Positions 8,992-16,473 of a DNA stretch of 39,767 bases are shown in pieces. Source of the DNA: Candidatus Omnitrophota bacterium (GTDB lineage: Bacteria; Omnitrophota; Gorgyraeia; Zapsychrales; Zapsychraceae). A model generated the notes under the pieces. The model saw only the letters and a list, made by a program, of their open reading frames with translations, made no database searches and was not told where the DNA came from. How positions within the stretch are numbered: position 1 is the first letter of the stretch; each line of letters opens with the position of its first letter. A program made the translations under genes and the position numbers. The stretch is taken from positions 140,607 through 180,373 of the forward strand of contig JAGQKV010000011.1 of assembly GCA_020429915.1 (NCBI GenBank). The letters are read 5' to 3'.

Positions 8992-9294
8992 TCACTGCAA
9001 GGCTGCTCCGCATTTCGAGCAAAATTTGGGATTGATATTCTTGCCCAGGTAACCGTCGCATTGCGGGCAACGCCAGTTTCGGAATGAAAGACCGAGGACC
9101 GCCAGCACCGCGACGAAAAATCCGATACCCAGCACCTGTTCCGGGATATCCGCGCTCAGCGCCGCCATCTGGTCTTCAAACGCGATAAAGCCGAGCATCA
9201 CCGCCACAAACGGCAACGAAATAAACATCTGCCGCGTCCGCCGCACCTTGAACTTTTGTTTGATCTCCTGTTTCTGTTCCTCGGTTAATTCCAT
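8992..9294 (-). CDS. Two-helix membrane protein with C-terminal zinc ribbon
   Basis: A 100-residue protein. It starts at ATG 9294 after AAGGGGGG; the longer reading to 9381 overlaps the upstream gene and lacks support. A charged N-terminus (MELTEEQKQEIKQKFKVRR) precedes two hydrophobic helices (FISLPFVAVMLGFIAF and VLGIGFFVAVLAVLGL). The C-terminus is a zinc ribbon (CPQCDGYLG, then CSKCGAAL). Family function unknown. It resembles the zinc-ribbon membrane protein at 3003-3395 in idea but not in order, since here the ribbon is C-terminal. Confidence 0.78.
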   Translation of the reverse strand: MELTEEQKQEIKQKFKVRRTRQMFISLPFVAVMLGFIAFEDQMAALSADIPEQVLGIGFFVAVLAVLGLSFRNWRCPQCDGYLGKNINPKFCSKCGAALQ

Positions 9295-9313
9295 ATCCCC
9301 CCCCTTCGTACAC

Positions 9314-9694
9314 TTATCTCCAAATTGCCCGGTCGAGCACAAAGGCCTCACGCAAGGCGGCACGCCTCGGAAGGCAGTCATCCGAATTCAAGGAAAAGGT
9401 CAACCGGTCTCCTTCACGGCGCGCGGCATAAACGCCGGGCGAGGCACAGTCGGTGGCCCCGGCAGGAAATTCATTACGGAGGATCACCCGGTCATCCCAA
9501 TACTCATAAATCCCGTTGATATCGGCGCGGCCGTCATTGTTCCAGTCCACCCGATACGAGTAGTCATCGGCAAATGTCAGCCGCAACGCGCCGCGCCGGT
9601 CGGCGTACTGCCAGGTGCCGGTCAGCCCGCCGGCTGCGCAAACCGCCGTCCGAGTGACAAGTATTATCAATAGAGCGGCCGCGAACGGTTTCAC
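9314..9694 (-). CDS. Small exported beta-rich protein
   Basis: A 126-residue protein with a signal peptide (MKPFAAALLIILVTRTAVCA). The mature part begins GGLTGTWQYADRRGALRLTFADDYSYRVDWNNDGRADINGIY, a pattern seen in lipocalin-like stress or copper-resistance proteins; the assignment is weak. DWNNDGRAD looks like a calcium-binding-type loop. Its ATG overlaps the response-regulator stop as ATGA, so it is translationally coupled to the two-component system and may be part of its signal circuit or output. Confidence 0.72.
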   Translation of the reverse strand: MKPFAAALLIILVTRTAVCAAGGLTGTWQYADRRGALRLTFADDYSYRVDWNNDGRADINGIYEYWDDRVILRNEFPAGATDCASPGVYAARREGDRLTFSLNSDDCLPRRAALREAFVLDRAIWR

Positions 9695-10386
9695 GACGGC
9701 TCCGCCGTAAAACGGTAACCGACCCGATGGACCGTCACGATGTAGCGCGGATTCTGAGGATCGTCTTCGATCTTGTGACGCAGCTTAGAGACGTGCTGAT
9801 CCAGCGTCCGCGTGGTCCCACCGTACTTTACGCCCCAAATCTTGTCAAGAATCCTGTAACGGTCCAAGGCCATCCCCTCATTGGCGCAAAAATATTGTAA
9901 TAGTTGAATCTCGCGCGGAGAAACATCAAACTGTTCCCCGGACTTAGTGCCCTGCAGAGTGTTGGGATTGATGCTCACGTCACCAAAAGACATGATCTCG
10001 GCGGACTGTTCGGTATTGTCCGCGGCACGGCGCAGGACCGCGCGGATGCGGGCCAACAACTCCTTAAGGCTGAACGGCTTTACAAGATAATCATCGGCCC
10101 CCATCTCGAGGCCCACCACCTTGTCGGTCTCTTCACCTTTGGCGGTCAACATGATGATCTTCAGGGAGTTGTCCCTTTTGCGGATTTCTTTGCACACGTC
10201 CCAGCCGCTGATGCCGGGCATCATGATGTCCAGGATCAGTAGATCCGGATGTTCCTCTTCATATAACTTCAGCGCCGACTCTCCGTCGGTGGCAGTCACC
10301 ACTTCAAAGCCCTCATGGGTGAGAAAGTCCGTGAGGCCGGTGAGAATGGCGACATTGTCCTCGGCAATCAGAATGGTCTTTTTCAT
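9691..10386 (-). CDS. OmpR/PhoB-family response regulator
   Basis: A 231-residue protein. The receiver domain (residues 1-120) has acidic pair E9/D10, phosphoacceptor D53 (LLILDIMMPG), T81 and K103 (YLVKPF). A linker leads to a winged-helix DNA-binding domain (residues about 130-230, VSPREIQLLQYFCANEG, RTLDQHVSKLRHKIEDD, VHRVGYRF). It is phosphorylated by the partner kinase, whose stop overlaps its start by ATGA, and then binds direct-repeat DNA. Four TGTnnnn half-sites with 10-11 bp period at 12310-12348 are a plausible target. The stimulus is not evident. Confidence 0.95.
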   Translation of the reverse strand: MKKTILIAEDNVAILTGLTDFLTHEGFEVVTATDGESALKLYEEEHPDLLILDIMMPGISGWDVCKEIRKRDNSLKIIMLTAKGEETDKVVGLEMGADDYLVKPFSLKELLARIRAVLRRAADNTEQSAEIMSFGDVSINPNTLQGTKSGEQFDVSPREIQLLQYFCANEGMALDRYRILDKIWGVKYGGTTRTLDQHVSKLRHKIEDDPQNPRYIVTVHRVGYRFTAEPS

Positions 10387-12041
10387 GCGGCCTCCTCATC
10401 AAGCGGCAGCTCAATCTCAAAGATCGAACCGTTGTCTTTTGCTTTATACACGATGCGTCCTTGATGGTCACGCATAATTTGCTGGGCGATGGTCAATCCC
10501 AGCCCGGTCCCCTGTGTGTTACTGGTCAGATGGTCATCGACCCGGTAATAGGGCTTGAAAATTTCCGCGGCATGCGCGTCGTCAATGCCGACCCCCATAT
10601 CCTCGACGGCCACCAAAGCCCGGCCGTTGCGTCGCCCCTCCCGGATGGTGAGGGCCTTTTCCTTGGCGGAATATTTTTCGGCATTGTCCAGCAGGTTGAA
10701 CAGGACCTGCTGAATAGCCTCCTTGTCGCACAAAACCGGCAGCAGCCCCTCGACCGGCTCATAGCGCACAACAAATCCCCTCTGTTCCAGCGACGTCCTC
10801 CGGTTTTGGACCAACTCCGCGACGAGCCGGCTGAGGTCTTCGGATTTCTTGTGATAGAGACGCGGCTGTTCGTGGGAACGGCTGAAATCAAGAATACGAT
10901 TAATCAATCGGCTGAGACGGTCGGTCTCCTCATGGATAATCTTCAGGTACTCGTAGCGTTTGCCCGGCGGAATGCTGTCATCCTGCAGCATCTCGATGAA
11001 CATTTTGATCGACGTCAATGGCGTGCGTAGTTCATGCGAAACATTGGCCGCGAAGGTGGCCTTTTGCTGGGCCGCCTTGATCTGCTCGCGCAAGGACTTA
11101 ATCACGATGTAACACCCTGTCAGAATGGTTGCCACCAAAATGGAAATCATCAGGAAGATGATAAAGGCCGATGACTCTGCCCGCTGCTTGAGGTACTGTG
11201 GGTCCGTCAAATAGGCGGCCACCTCCCAAAACGGCAGGATATCACTGATCTTGACCGTTAAGAACGGCGCGCTCCAGTCGACGGGGACCGGAGTTCTGAA
11301 TCCGTATGACGGCTTGCCCTTTTCATTCAAAATATTCAGAACACGCTGATTGGAATACAACCGCGGCAGGATCCGCAGCAACTCGGTCATCATGTGATCT
11401 TGATCGATCAGGCAGCCGGCAATGCGGTTGTCGGGCCATTTCGCCCAATAAATCAGATGAAGCGTGTTGTCGATCATCTGCGGGATGATCCCGCTGCGCC
11501 GGTCGCGAATGATATCGCTGAAAGTCAGGGCACGGCGTTTAACGGAACCGGCCTCCGAAACGCGCAGGTCGATGTTTCGCGGACGGGCCGCCGGGGCATC
11601 GTACGCGGCGAACTGATCGAACGACGGCGTGGATTGACGGTCTTTGAAAAAATCGAAGTGATTCTGAATAAAGGCCCACTGGGCAAAGGTCAATCCGTCA
11701 TTATAGTGGGGATAGAGAAAAAAACGCTCCGGGGAGAGTACGAACAGCGTTTCGATGTAGGGGGATTTGCCGGGGGCCCTGTTGACAAAATCATCGAGTT
11801 GGGCAGGAGGATTCAGGAAAATCGCATCCAGCTCGCGGTGAACGGTGTCCAACTGGCTGCGCATCAGCCGAGCGACGAGGTAGACCTCGATGTTCAGTGA
11901 TTCCTTCCAGCGGTAGGCCAGGACCGCCTCCTCCTGCTCCACCGTACGCACGGCAAAATAACCCAGCAGCAAAGACGGGATCATGATCCCCAGCACGAAG
12001 AAGATCCACAGCCGGGATGAGGGTTTGACGTTTTTAAACAC
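10383..12041 (-). CDS. Membrane sensor histidine kinase
   Basis: A 552-residue protein. TM1 is at residues 11-30 (LWIFFVLGIMIPSLLLGYFA), an extracytoplasmic sensor region spans about 31-290, and TM2 lies at about 292-314. The cytoplasmic part has the H-box FAANVSHELRTPLTS (phosphoacceptor H336), N-box FNLLDNAEKYS, G1 DMGVGI, F-box EIFKPYYR and G2 GTGLGLTIA. I see no clear HAMP domain between TM2 and the H-box. The start is GTG 12041 after a GGGGG run. It heads an operon with the response regulator and at least three small envelope genes, which suggests an envelope or redox signal. Confidence 0.95.
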   Translation of the reverse strand: MFKNVKPSSRLWIFFVLGIMIPSLLLGYFAVRTVEQEEAVLAYRWKESLNIEVYLVARLMRSQLDTVHRELDAIFLNPPAQLDDFVNRAPGKSPYIETLFVLSPERFFLYPHYNDGLTFAQWAFIQNHFDFFKDRQSTPSFDQFAAYDAPAARPRNIDLRVSEAGSVKRRALTFSDIIRDRRSGIIPQMIDNTLHLIYWAKWPDNRIAGCLIDQDHMMTELLRILPRLYSNQRVLNILNEKGKPSYGFRTPVPVDWSAPFLTVKISDILPFWEVAAYLTDPQYLKQRAESSAFIIFLMISILVATILTGCYIVIKSLREQIKAAQQKATFAANVSHELRTPLTSIKMFIEMLQDDSIPPGKRYEYLKIIHEETDRLSRLINRILDFSRSHEQPRLYHKKSEDLSRLVAELVQNRRTSLEQRGFVVRYEPVEGLLPVLCDKEAIQQVLFNLLDNAEKYSAKEKALTIREGRRNGRALVAVEDMGVGIDDAHAAEIFKPYYRVDDHLTSNTQGTGLGLTIAQQIMRDHQGRIVYKAKDNGSIFEIELPLDEEAA

Positions 12042-12081
12042 AGGGCCCCCGCAGAGTCACGTAACGATTTAAACCGGAAAC

Positions 12082-12110
12082 ATTATCACACACGCAAATG
12101 CCTTTTTCCA
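12082..12110 (-). promoter_or_regulatory. Extended -10 promoter of the sensor kinase operon
   Basis: Minus strand: TGGAAA (12105-12110), 17 bp, then TG-T-GATAAT (-10 at 12082-12087). The predicted start near 12075 leaves a leader of about 35 nt before GTG 12041. Confidence 0.5.
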
Positions 12111-12168
12111 GCGCGTTGGCTTGAGATTGTGATGACGGAAGAATGGCGGGATAACCGGGGTGGACAGC

Positions 12169-12216
12169 CGGGATGGGAATTGTCTGGGAAGATAGTTACC
12201 AGCAATTCCCACCCCG
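12169..12216. other. Long near-perfect hairpin between the kinase operon and the dockerin gene
   Basis: A 14-base arm CGGGATGGGAATTG (12169-12182) pairs with CAATTCCCACCCCG (12203-12216), with a nested CTGG/CCAG stem and an 11-nt loop. The single A/C mismatch of the plus strand becomes a G-U pair in minus-strand RNA, so a minus transcript folds perfectly. No T-tract follows on either side. The rest of the 334-base gap (12042-12375) holds the kinase promoter and a direct-repeat array, with no gene. Confidence 0.55.
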
Positions 12217-12309
12217 AAACTGGGTCTAATTTATATATGATCGGTTCGCTAGGAGGTTGCGATCCGTAACATCCGACGTTTACAGTATCGCACCCAATCC
12301 TATATAAGT

Positions 12310-12348
12310 TGTCACGGGGTTGTAAAAAGATGTAAAAAAGTTGTATCC
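12310..12348 (+). promoter_or_regulatory. PhoB/OmpR-type direct-repeat operator candidate
   Basis: Four half-sites on the plus strand start at 12310 (TGTCACG), 12321 (TGTAAAA), 12331 (TGTAAAA) and 12342 (TGTATCC), spaced 11, 10 and 11 bp, i.e. one helical turn. This is the layout bound by winged-helix regulators of the PhoB type. An OmpR/PhoB regulator is encoded about 2 kb away in the operon that starts at 12041. Confidence 0.5.
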
Positions 12349-12375
12349 ATTCATAAGGACAAGCTTTGCCTGATC

Positions 12376-13977
12376 TTACGGGGATTGGACCGGAAAGGCC
12401 GAAAGCAGCCCCACCGAGTACCGGGCGATCTGTGAGGCGTCGATGGCGGAAATGATCCCGTCTCCGTTGACGTCTCCCCGCACCACCGCGTCGGGGCTCA
12501 AGGGGAGCAGGAGCACGGCATACCGCGCCACTTGCGACGCGTCAACGGCGGAAATGATCCCGTCTCCGTTGACGTCCCCGTATTGAATCGATTGCCTCCC
12601 GGTCGCGACTGTGGGATCGAAGCCGGCCTTGGCAAAGGCAAACCAGGCGCACGCCAGGGCGGCTTCGGCATTGATAGTGGCAAAACCCGTACCGGTCAAA
12701 ACACTACCGGCCGGAGAGCCGTCCGGATATATCGCATAGGAAGCGATCAGTGAGTCAGAGTCATCCGGGGGGGCTGTAAATAGCGACTCCAGATTGGTAA
12801 TCAGAGTGGCATAGCGCTCTTGGTAGAAACCGGCCCGCGTCGTGTCACCAAACTCGGTGAACAATTCAACCGCCCTAAGGTAGGCCAGAGCCATTTGGGA
12901 TGACCACTCGATTGAACCGAAGGATTGGTTTTGCTGCCCCAGTGAAAAACGGAACAGCAACGGCCGGTTTTGCCCGTCAAAAAAGGCGTTACGCTGCTCA
13001 ATGGCATTAAACATATCGTCGACTTCCCGAGCGCGGTCGGCGTAGGTCGTCCCGAAAAAAGAATCTTCCAGCATCATACGCAAGGGCGCGAATGCGGTGA
13101 CATCCGTCGGAGAAGCGCCCGCTCCGACGGTGACCTTCCCCCACGTCGCCCCGTCGAAGATCGCTGCCTCGCAAAACAAATGCGCCGCAAAATCGTACAT
13201 AGTCTTCAACCAGGCCCTGATTCCCGCTGCCGCGTCCGCGTATGCCTGGACACCGGTGGCTCCGGACAGGGCCTCCAGCATGTACATCACGCGCATATTC
13301 TGCTCCGTCGACTTGAGATTCCAGAAGAATTCCGGCCCGGAGGGATGATACATGCCGACCGGACCAAACCGCACCCCGCCGTCACCATCCACCAATTTCA
13401 GTATAAAATTCCCGATCGTACCGGCAACCTCCAGATAATCCTGATCTCCGTAAATGGTGTGCGTATCCAAGGCATACATCGCCAGCGCAGCGCCAGCTCC
13501 GGTATCAACGACAAAATCCCAAGTTAAGAACCAGTCCGGAATATCGCGCCCCAGGATACGGATGATACGGAACGGTCCGTTCTTAATCGGGTTCATCATG
13601 TCATCCGTGTAATCCCCACTGGTGTTGTACAACGGATTGGTTCCGACATCCAACATATGATAATAGTGAACGTACCGGTCAATGACCGAGGTGTCATCGG
13701 CGCCCAGTCGCAGGTGGCCCAGAATGGACATGTCGTATCCAGCTGCACCGTATATGGCAATGCCTTCATTGGGCGTGGAGGGAGGCTCCAGACTGCGCTG
13801 ATAGCTGCGGGTCAGGCCCTCAAATTCGGTGGTGTCGTCGAGGGCACGGTCCAGGAAATATTTTACGTAGGGTTCGGCTGTGGCGGAGAGGACTTGGTGC
13901 GTAGGTTGTTGGGCGCCCGCCGCGGTTATCGCAAACAAAACCAGCAGGCCCGAAAGCAGAAGGACCCGGTTTCTCAT
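12376..13977 (-). CDS. Secreted alpha-helical-barrel-like protein with C-terminal type I dockerin
   Basis: A 533-residue protein. The signal peptide (MRNRVLLLSGLLVLFAITAAGAQ) is followed by about 430 residues rich in helices and aromatics (YHMLDVGTNPLYN, DWFLTWDFVVDTGAGAALAMYAL, FFWNLKSTEQNMR, SSQMALAYLRAVELF). This looks like an (alpha/alpha)-barrel glycoside hydrolase or lyase, but I cannot assign the family. Residues 466-530 are a dockerin: two GDVNGDGIISAxDASQxAR segments, each an F-hand calcium site. The segments are encoded by almost identical 39-bp direct repeats (12439-12477 and 12541-12579). Start after AGAGGAG. A dockerin normally binds a cohesin; none is in the window. Likely polysaccharide-related and exported. 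Confidence 0.87.
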   Translation of the reverse strand: MRNRVLLLSGLLVLFAITAAGAQQPTHQVLSATAEPYVKYFLDRALDDTTEFEGLTRSYQRSLEPPSTPNEGIAIYGAAGYDMSILGHLRLGADDTSVIDRYVHYYHMLDVGTNPLYNTSGDYTDDMMNPIKNGPFRIIRILGRDIPDWFLTWDFVVDTGAGAALAMYALDTHTIYGDQDYLEVAGTIGNFILKLVDGDGGVRFGPVGMYHPSGPEFFWNLKSTEQNMRVMYMLEALSGATGVQAYADAAAGIRAWLKTMYDFAAHLFCEAAIFDGATWGKVTVGAGASPTDVTAFAPLRMMLEDSFFGTTYADRAREVDDMFNAIEQRNAFFDGQNRPLLFRFSLGQQNQSFGSIEWSSQMALAYLRAVELFTEFGDTTRAGFYQERYATLITNLESLFTAPPDDSDSLIASYAIYPDGSPAGSVLTGTGFATINAEAALACAWFAFAKAGFDPTVATGRQSIQYGDVNGDGIISAVDASQVARYAVLLLPLSPDAVVRGDVNGDGIISAIDASQIARYSVGLLSAFPVQSP

Positions 13978-14098
13978 GAAAACTCCTCTGTTATGAATGG
14001 GTCAATCGGAGAACGGGTAACGGACTTACTATTGTATGGCCGTGATCTAAAACCAAAGATTTTCAGAATGGCTCGGGGAAATCCGCACCCTCTTTCGG

Positions 14099-14671
14099 CT
14101 ATCGCTCTTCAAAGTCCAGCGTGCGCAGGTAATTGATCACATGCCACAGATCTTCCGGACCCCATTCCTCCTGGTAGCCAAAGGCCGGCATGGGCCATCC
14201 GCCTTCCGTGATCTTCCACATCAACTCGCCGTCGGTCCGTTTCTGAGTCTGAGTGCTCCTTAGGTCGGTGATCGGCTGTCCGAAATCCGCGGCCGCGGGT
14301 CCGTCCCCGCCGCCCTTCATGCCGTGACACTGTGAACAGTGAATACGGTAAAACGCGCGCCCCTTGGACACGGACTCTTCGTCCGCCGGGAAGGGGTTGT
14401 CCTCCGCACGCACTTCAAACGGGGCCTCCCAGAGGACGCCCTGGGCGGCCTGCTTCTCGTCACCGATGACAAAGTCTTCACCGGTAACCGCGTCAATGCC
14501 TTCCCGGATACAACGGATCATGTGTCCGTGTTTGACGGAAATGCACTCCTTGATAAGCTGCCTGGTGAATTCGTGGTGCTCCTTGACCTCCGGCGGAGTC
14601 TCCTCCGCGCCCAACGGACGAAGTGCCGTGAGGGAAACCACGGCCAGTATAGTTAGGATTTTCTTCATCAT
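14099..14671 (-). CDS. Periplasmic monohaem cytochrome c
   Basis: A 190-residue protein. The start is ATG 14671 or the adjacent ATG 14668, after AGGAAAGGCAGGGGG; the longer reading to 14821 runs into the promoter region. The signal peptide MMKKILTILAVVSLTALRPLGA is followed by about 75 residues of unrecognised sequence with two cysteines. A class I cytochrome c domain follows, with haem motif CSQCH (C112, C115, H116) and probable axial methionine in GGWPMPAFG. C-terminal helix DLWHVINYLRTL is typical. It probably carries electrons in a respiratory chain; the partner is not in the window. Confidence 0.9.
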   Translation of the reverse strand: MMKKILTILAVVSLTALRPLGAEETPPEVKEHHEFTRQLIKECISVKHGHMIRCIREGIDAVTGEDFVIGDEKQAAQGVLWEAPFEVRAEDNPFPADEESVSKGRAFYRIHCSQCHGMKGGGDGPAAADFGQPITDLRSTQTQKRTDGELMWKITEGGWPMPAFGYQEEWGPEDLWHVINYLRTLDFEER

Positions 14672-14719
14672 CCCCCTGCCTTTCCTGACGGTCATCTCGT
14701 GAATGATCGATTCATTTTT

Positions 14720-14744
14720 ATTATAGCGCATTTCCCGCGGGAAA
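14720..14744 (-). promoter_or_regulatory. Cytochrome c promoter with a perfect 14-bp palindrome in the spacer
   Basis: Minus-strand TATAAT (14720-14725) lies 5 bp from TTTCCCGCGGGAAA (14731-14744), a perfect palindrome that covers the spacer and reaches the -35 region. There is no good -35 hexamer. A regulator bound to the palindrome would control this promoter; which one is unknown. Confidence 0.5.
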
Positions 14745-14775
14745 GGATTTTGTAAATATATCCCGGATGAATGTG

Positions 14776-14804
14776 TTGGTGCCACCAGACGAATGTAATA
14801 TAAT
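14776..14804 (+). promoter_or_regulatory. Promoter of the MFS gene, leaderless geometry
   Basis: TTGGTG (14776-14781), 17-bp spacer, TATAAT (14799-14804), then 6 nt to ATG 14811. No Shine-Dalgarno sequence is possible. It is divergent from the cytochrome c promoter, with about 30 bp between the two control regions. Confidence 0.7.
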
Positions 14805-14810
14805 GGCGGC

Positions 14811-16127
14811 ATGACCATCATTGATCATGAAAAAAATAAAGATCTGAAGACGTCCTATCAAGCCGCGCTGTTCCGCTGTCTGATGATCGGCTTCTGTCAG
14901 GACTATGTCACTCCGTTCTTGCTGCTTGCCGGCGGGACCGCCTTTCACGTGGGTCTGACCAGCAGTCTCAACAGCGTCACCGGCTCACTCTTCACGCTGC
15001 CCAGTGCCGATATCGCCCGCCGGGTCGGTTCCCGCAAACGGGTCGTCATCATCTTCAGCGTCCTGCAAAGCGCGGCCTTGGTCGCCCTGGCTATCTTGGC
15101 CCTCAACCGTCAAATGCAGCCGGTTCCGGTCATCGTGCTCGCCGTGTTCTCCGGAGCCTGCCAGGCCTTAACCCAGCCGTGCTGGTTCAGCCTGATTTCA
15201 AATCTGGTCGACGAAGACCGGCGCGGCGTTTATTTCGGCTGGCGGGCACGCAATATCGGGCTGCTCACCATCGGAGCCACCTTTACCGCCGGCTGCCTGC
15301 TGGGGTTCATCGAGAAATACGATGCGTACGCCGGTTTTATCATCCTGTTCGCACTGGCGGGCATCAGCCGGTTTATGTCGGCGGTGTTTGTCGGTCGCGT
15401 TAACGAACCCGCCATCGAATATTCAAAGCAGCATGATTTCAGCTTCTGGGCTTTCTTGACCAGCTTCCGGCGCAGCAATTTCGTGAGGTTTGTCTTTTTT
15501 ATGGCCGGTATGAACTTCTCGATCGGACTGGCTTCACCCTATTTCGCTGTCTTTATGTTGGAGAATTTGTCGTTCAACTACTACTATTACACCATCATCA
15601 ATATCATCGCGCCGATCGTGTTGTACCTGGTTATCCCCCGTTGGGGCCGGCATGCGGACCGGACGGGGAATCTCAAGGTCCTGAGTTTTATCGCCCCGCT
15701 GTTCGCCATTAATCCCATTCTATGGTCGATAAGTCAAAACTTCTTTGTCCTGTTGTTTGCCGAGATTATCTCGGGATTTTTGTGGGCCGGCTTTACCTTG
15801 GCCAGCTCGAATTTCATCTACGATGCGGTGACCCCGGAGAAACGGACACGCTGCATTGCCTATTGCGGGGTGGTGAACGCCGTGGCACTCGGACTGGGGA
15901 CGTTCCTCGGCGGAAAAATCCTGCCGCTCCTGCCGGAGGTCAACGGCCACCGCATGCTGTGCCTGTTCCTGATCTCGGCCGCCCTGAGGCTGATCTCCGG
16001 AGTGACGCTGCCGCGGATGGTCAACGAGGTCCGGCCCGTGGACAAGATCCGCAGCCACCAGCTGCTTTTCAGTATGATCGGCATCAAACCCATCGCGGGA
16101 ATAGAACGTAAGTCCATGCAAGTATGA
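14811..16127 (+). CDS. Major facilitator superfamily transporter
   Basis: A 438-residue, strongly hydrophobic protein with about 12 predicted membrane helices. The MFS loop between TM2 and TM3 is recognisable (LPSADIARRVGSRKRVVI, matching the DxxxRxGxRR/K type), as is a repeat of it in the second half (IPRWGRHADRTGNLKVL). It is a secondary transporter of unknown substrate; the divergent MFS-1-type sequence does not match sugar or drug subfamilies I can name. It is transcribed alone from a leaderless-type promoter and is divergent from cytochrome c. Confidence 0.88.
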   Translation: MTIIDHEKNKDLKTSYQAALFRCLMIGFCQDYVTPFLLLAGGTAFHVGLTSSLNSVTGSLFTLPSADIARRVGSRKRVVIIFSVLQSAALVALAILALNRQMQPVPVIVLAVFSGACQALTQPCWFSLISNLVDEDRRGVYFGWRARNIGLLTIGATFTAGCLLGFIEKYDAYAGFIILFALAGISRFMSAVFVGRVNEPAIEYSKQHDFSFWAFLTSFRRSNFVRFVFFMAGMNFSIGLASPYFAVFMLENLSFNYYYYTIINIIAPIVLYLVIPRWGRHADRTGNLKVLSFIAPLFAINPILWSISQNFFVLLFAEIISGFLWAGFTLASSNFIYDAVTPEKRTRCIAYCGVVNAVALGLGTFLGGKILPLLPEVNGHRMLCLFLISAALRLISGVTLPRMVNEVRPVDKIRSHQLLFSMIGIKPIAGIERKSMQV

Positions 16128-16204
16128 TGATTACGTTACTTCCACCAGCCCCGCCCCGAACCAAGAGATTACGGAAAAAATGTGTTAAATCGCCTTCCCT
16201 ATGG

Positions 16205-16396
16205 TATTATTGAAGCAGCAGGGCAAGGGTCCTCTCCGGGTCTTTTGACAAACCTCAACCGGGTCCCTTGCCCCAGGATTCGGCTTATGCGAACCTTTCA
16301 CATGATCCTGCCGATCCGGGACATGCTTCCCGATCGGTATCCCGCACTCCTCACATCGACGTGCTTACGACCCTCACCAACCGAGGCGGGCTTTTT
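16205..16396 (+). ncRNA. Structured leader or small RNA upstream of the GT39 gene
   Basis: A TG-G-TATTAT extended -10 (16205-16210) precedes a run of hairpins: GGGCAAGGG/CCCTTGCCC (16221-16273), AGGAT/ATCCT enclosing TTCG/CGAA (about 16275-16309) and CCGAT-CGGGA/TCCCG-ATCGG (16311-16337). A weak terminator-like stem CCCTC/GAGG(C)GGG with TTTTT (16371-16396) follows. This fits an attenuating 5' leader or a free-standing RNA; no known RNA class was recognised. The 346-base gap 16128-16473 has no convincing ORF (the frame 16182-16406 has no coding character or Shine-Dalgarno sequence). Confidence 0.4.
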
Positions 16397-16473
16397 CGCG
16401 CGCTAGCGCTATCGGCGGCCCACCGCCAAACGGGCGTCCGCAATACGACCCGTAGCCATGATCGGACATCGCC

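Noticed and set aside
16182-16406. Small plus-strand ORF upstream of the GT39 gene
   Set aside because: No Shine-Dalgarno site, no domain, and it spans several strong RNA hairpins; the region is better explained as a leader.
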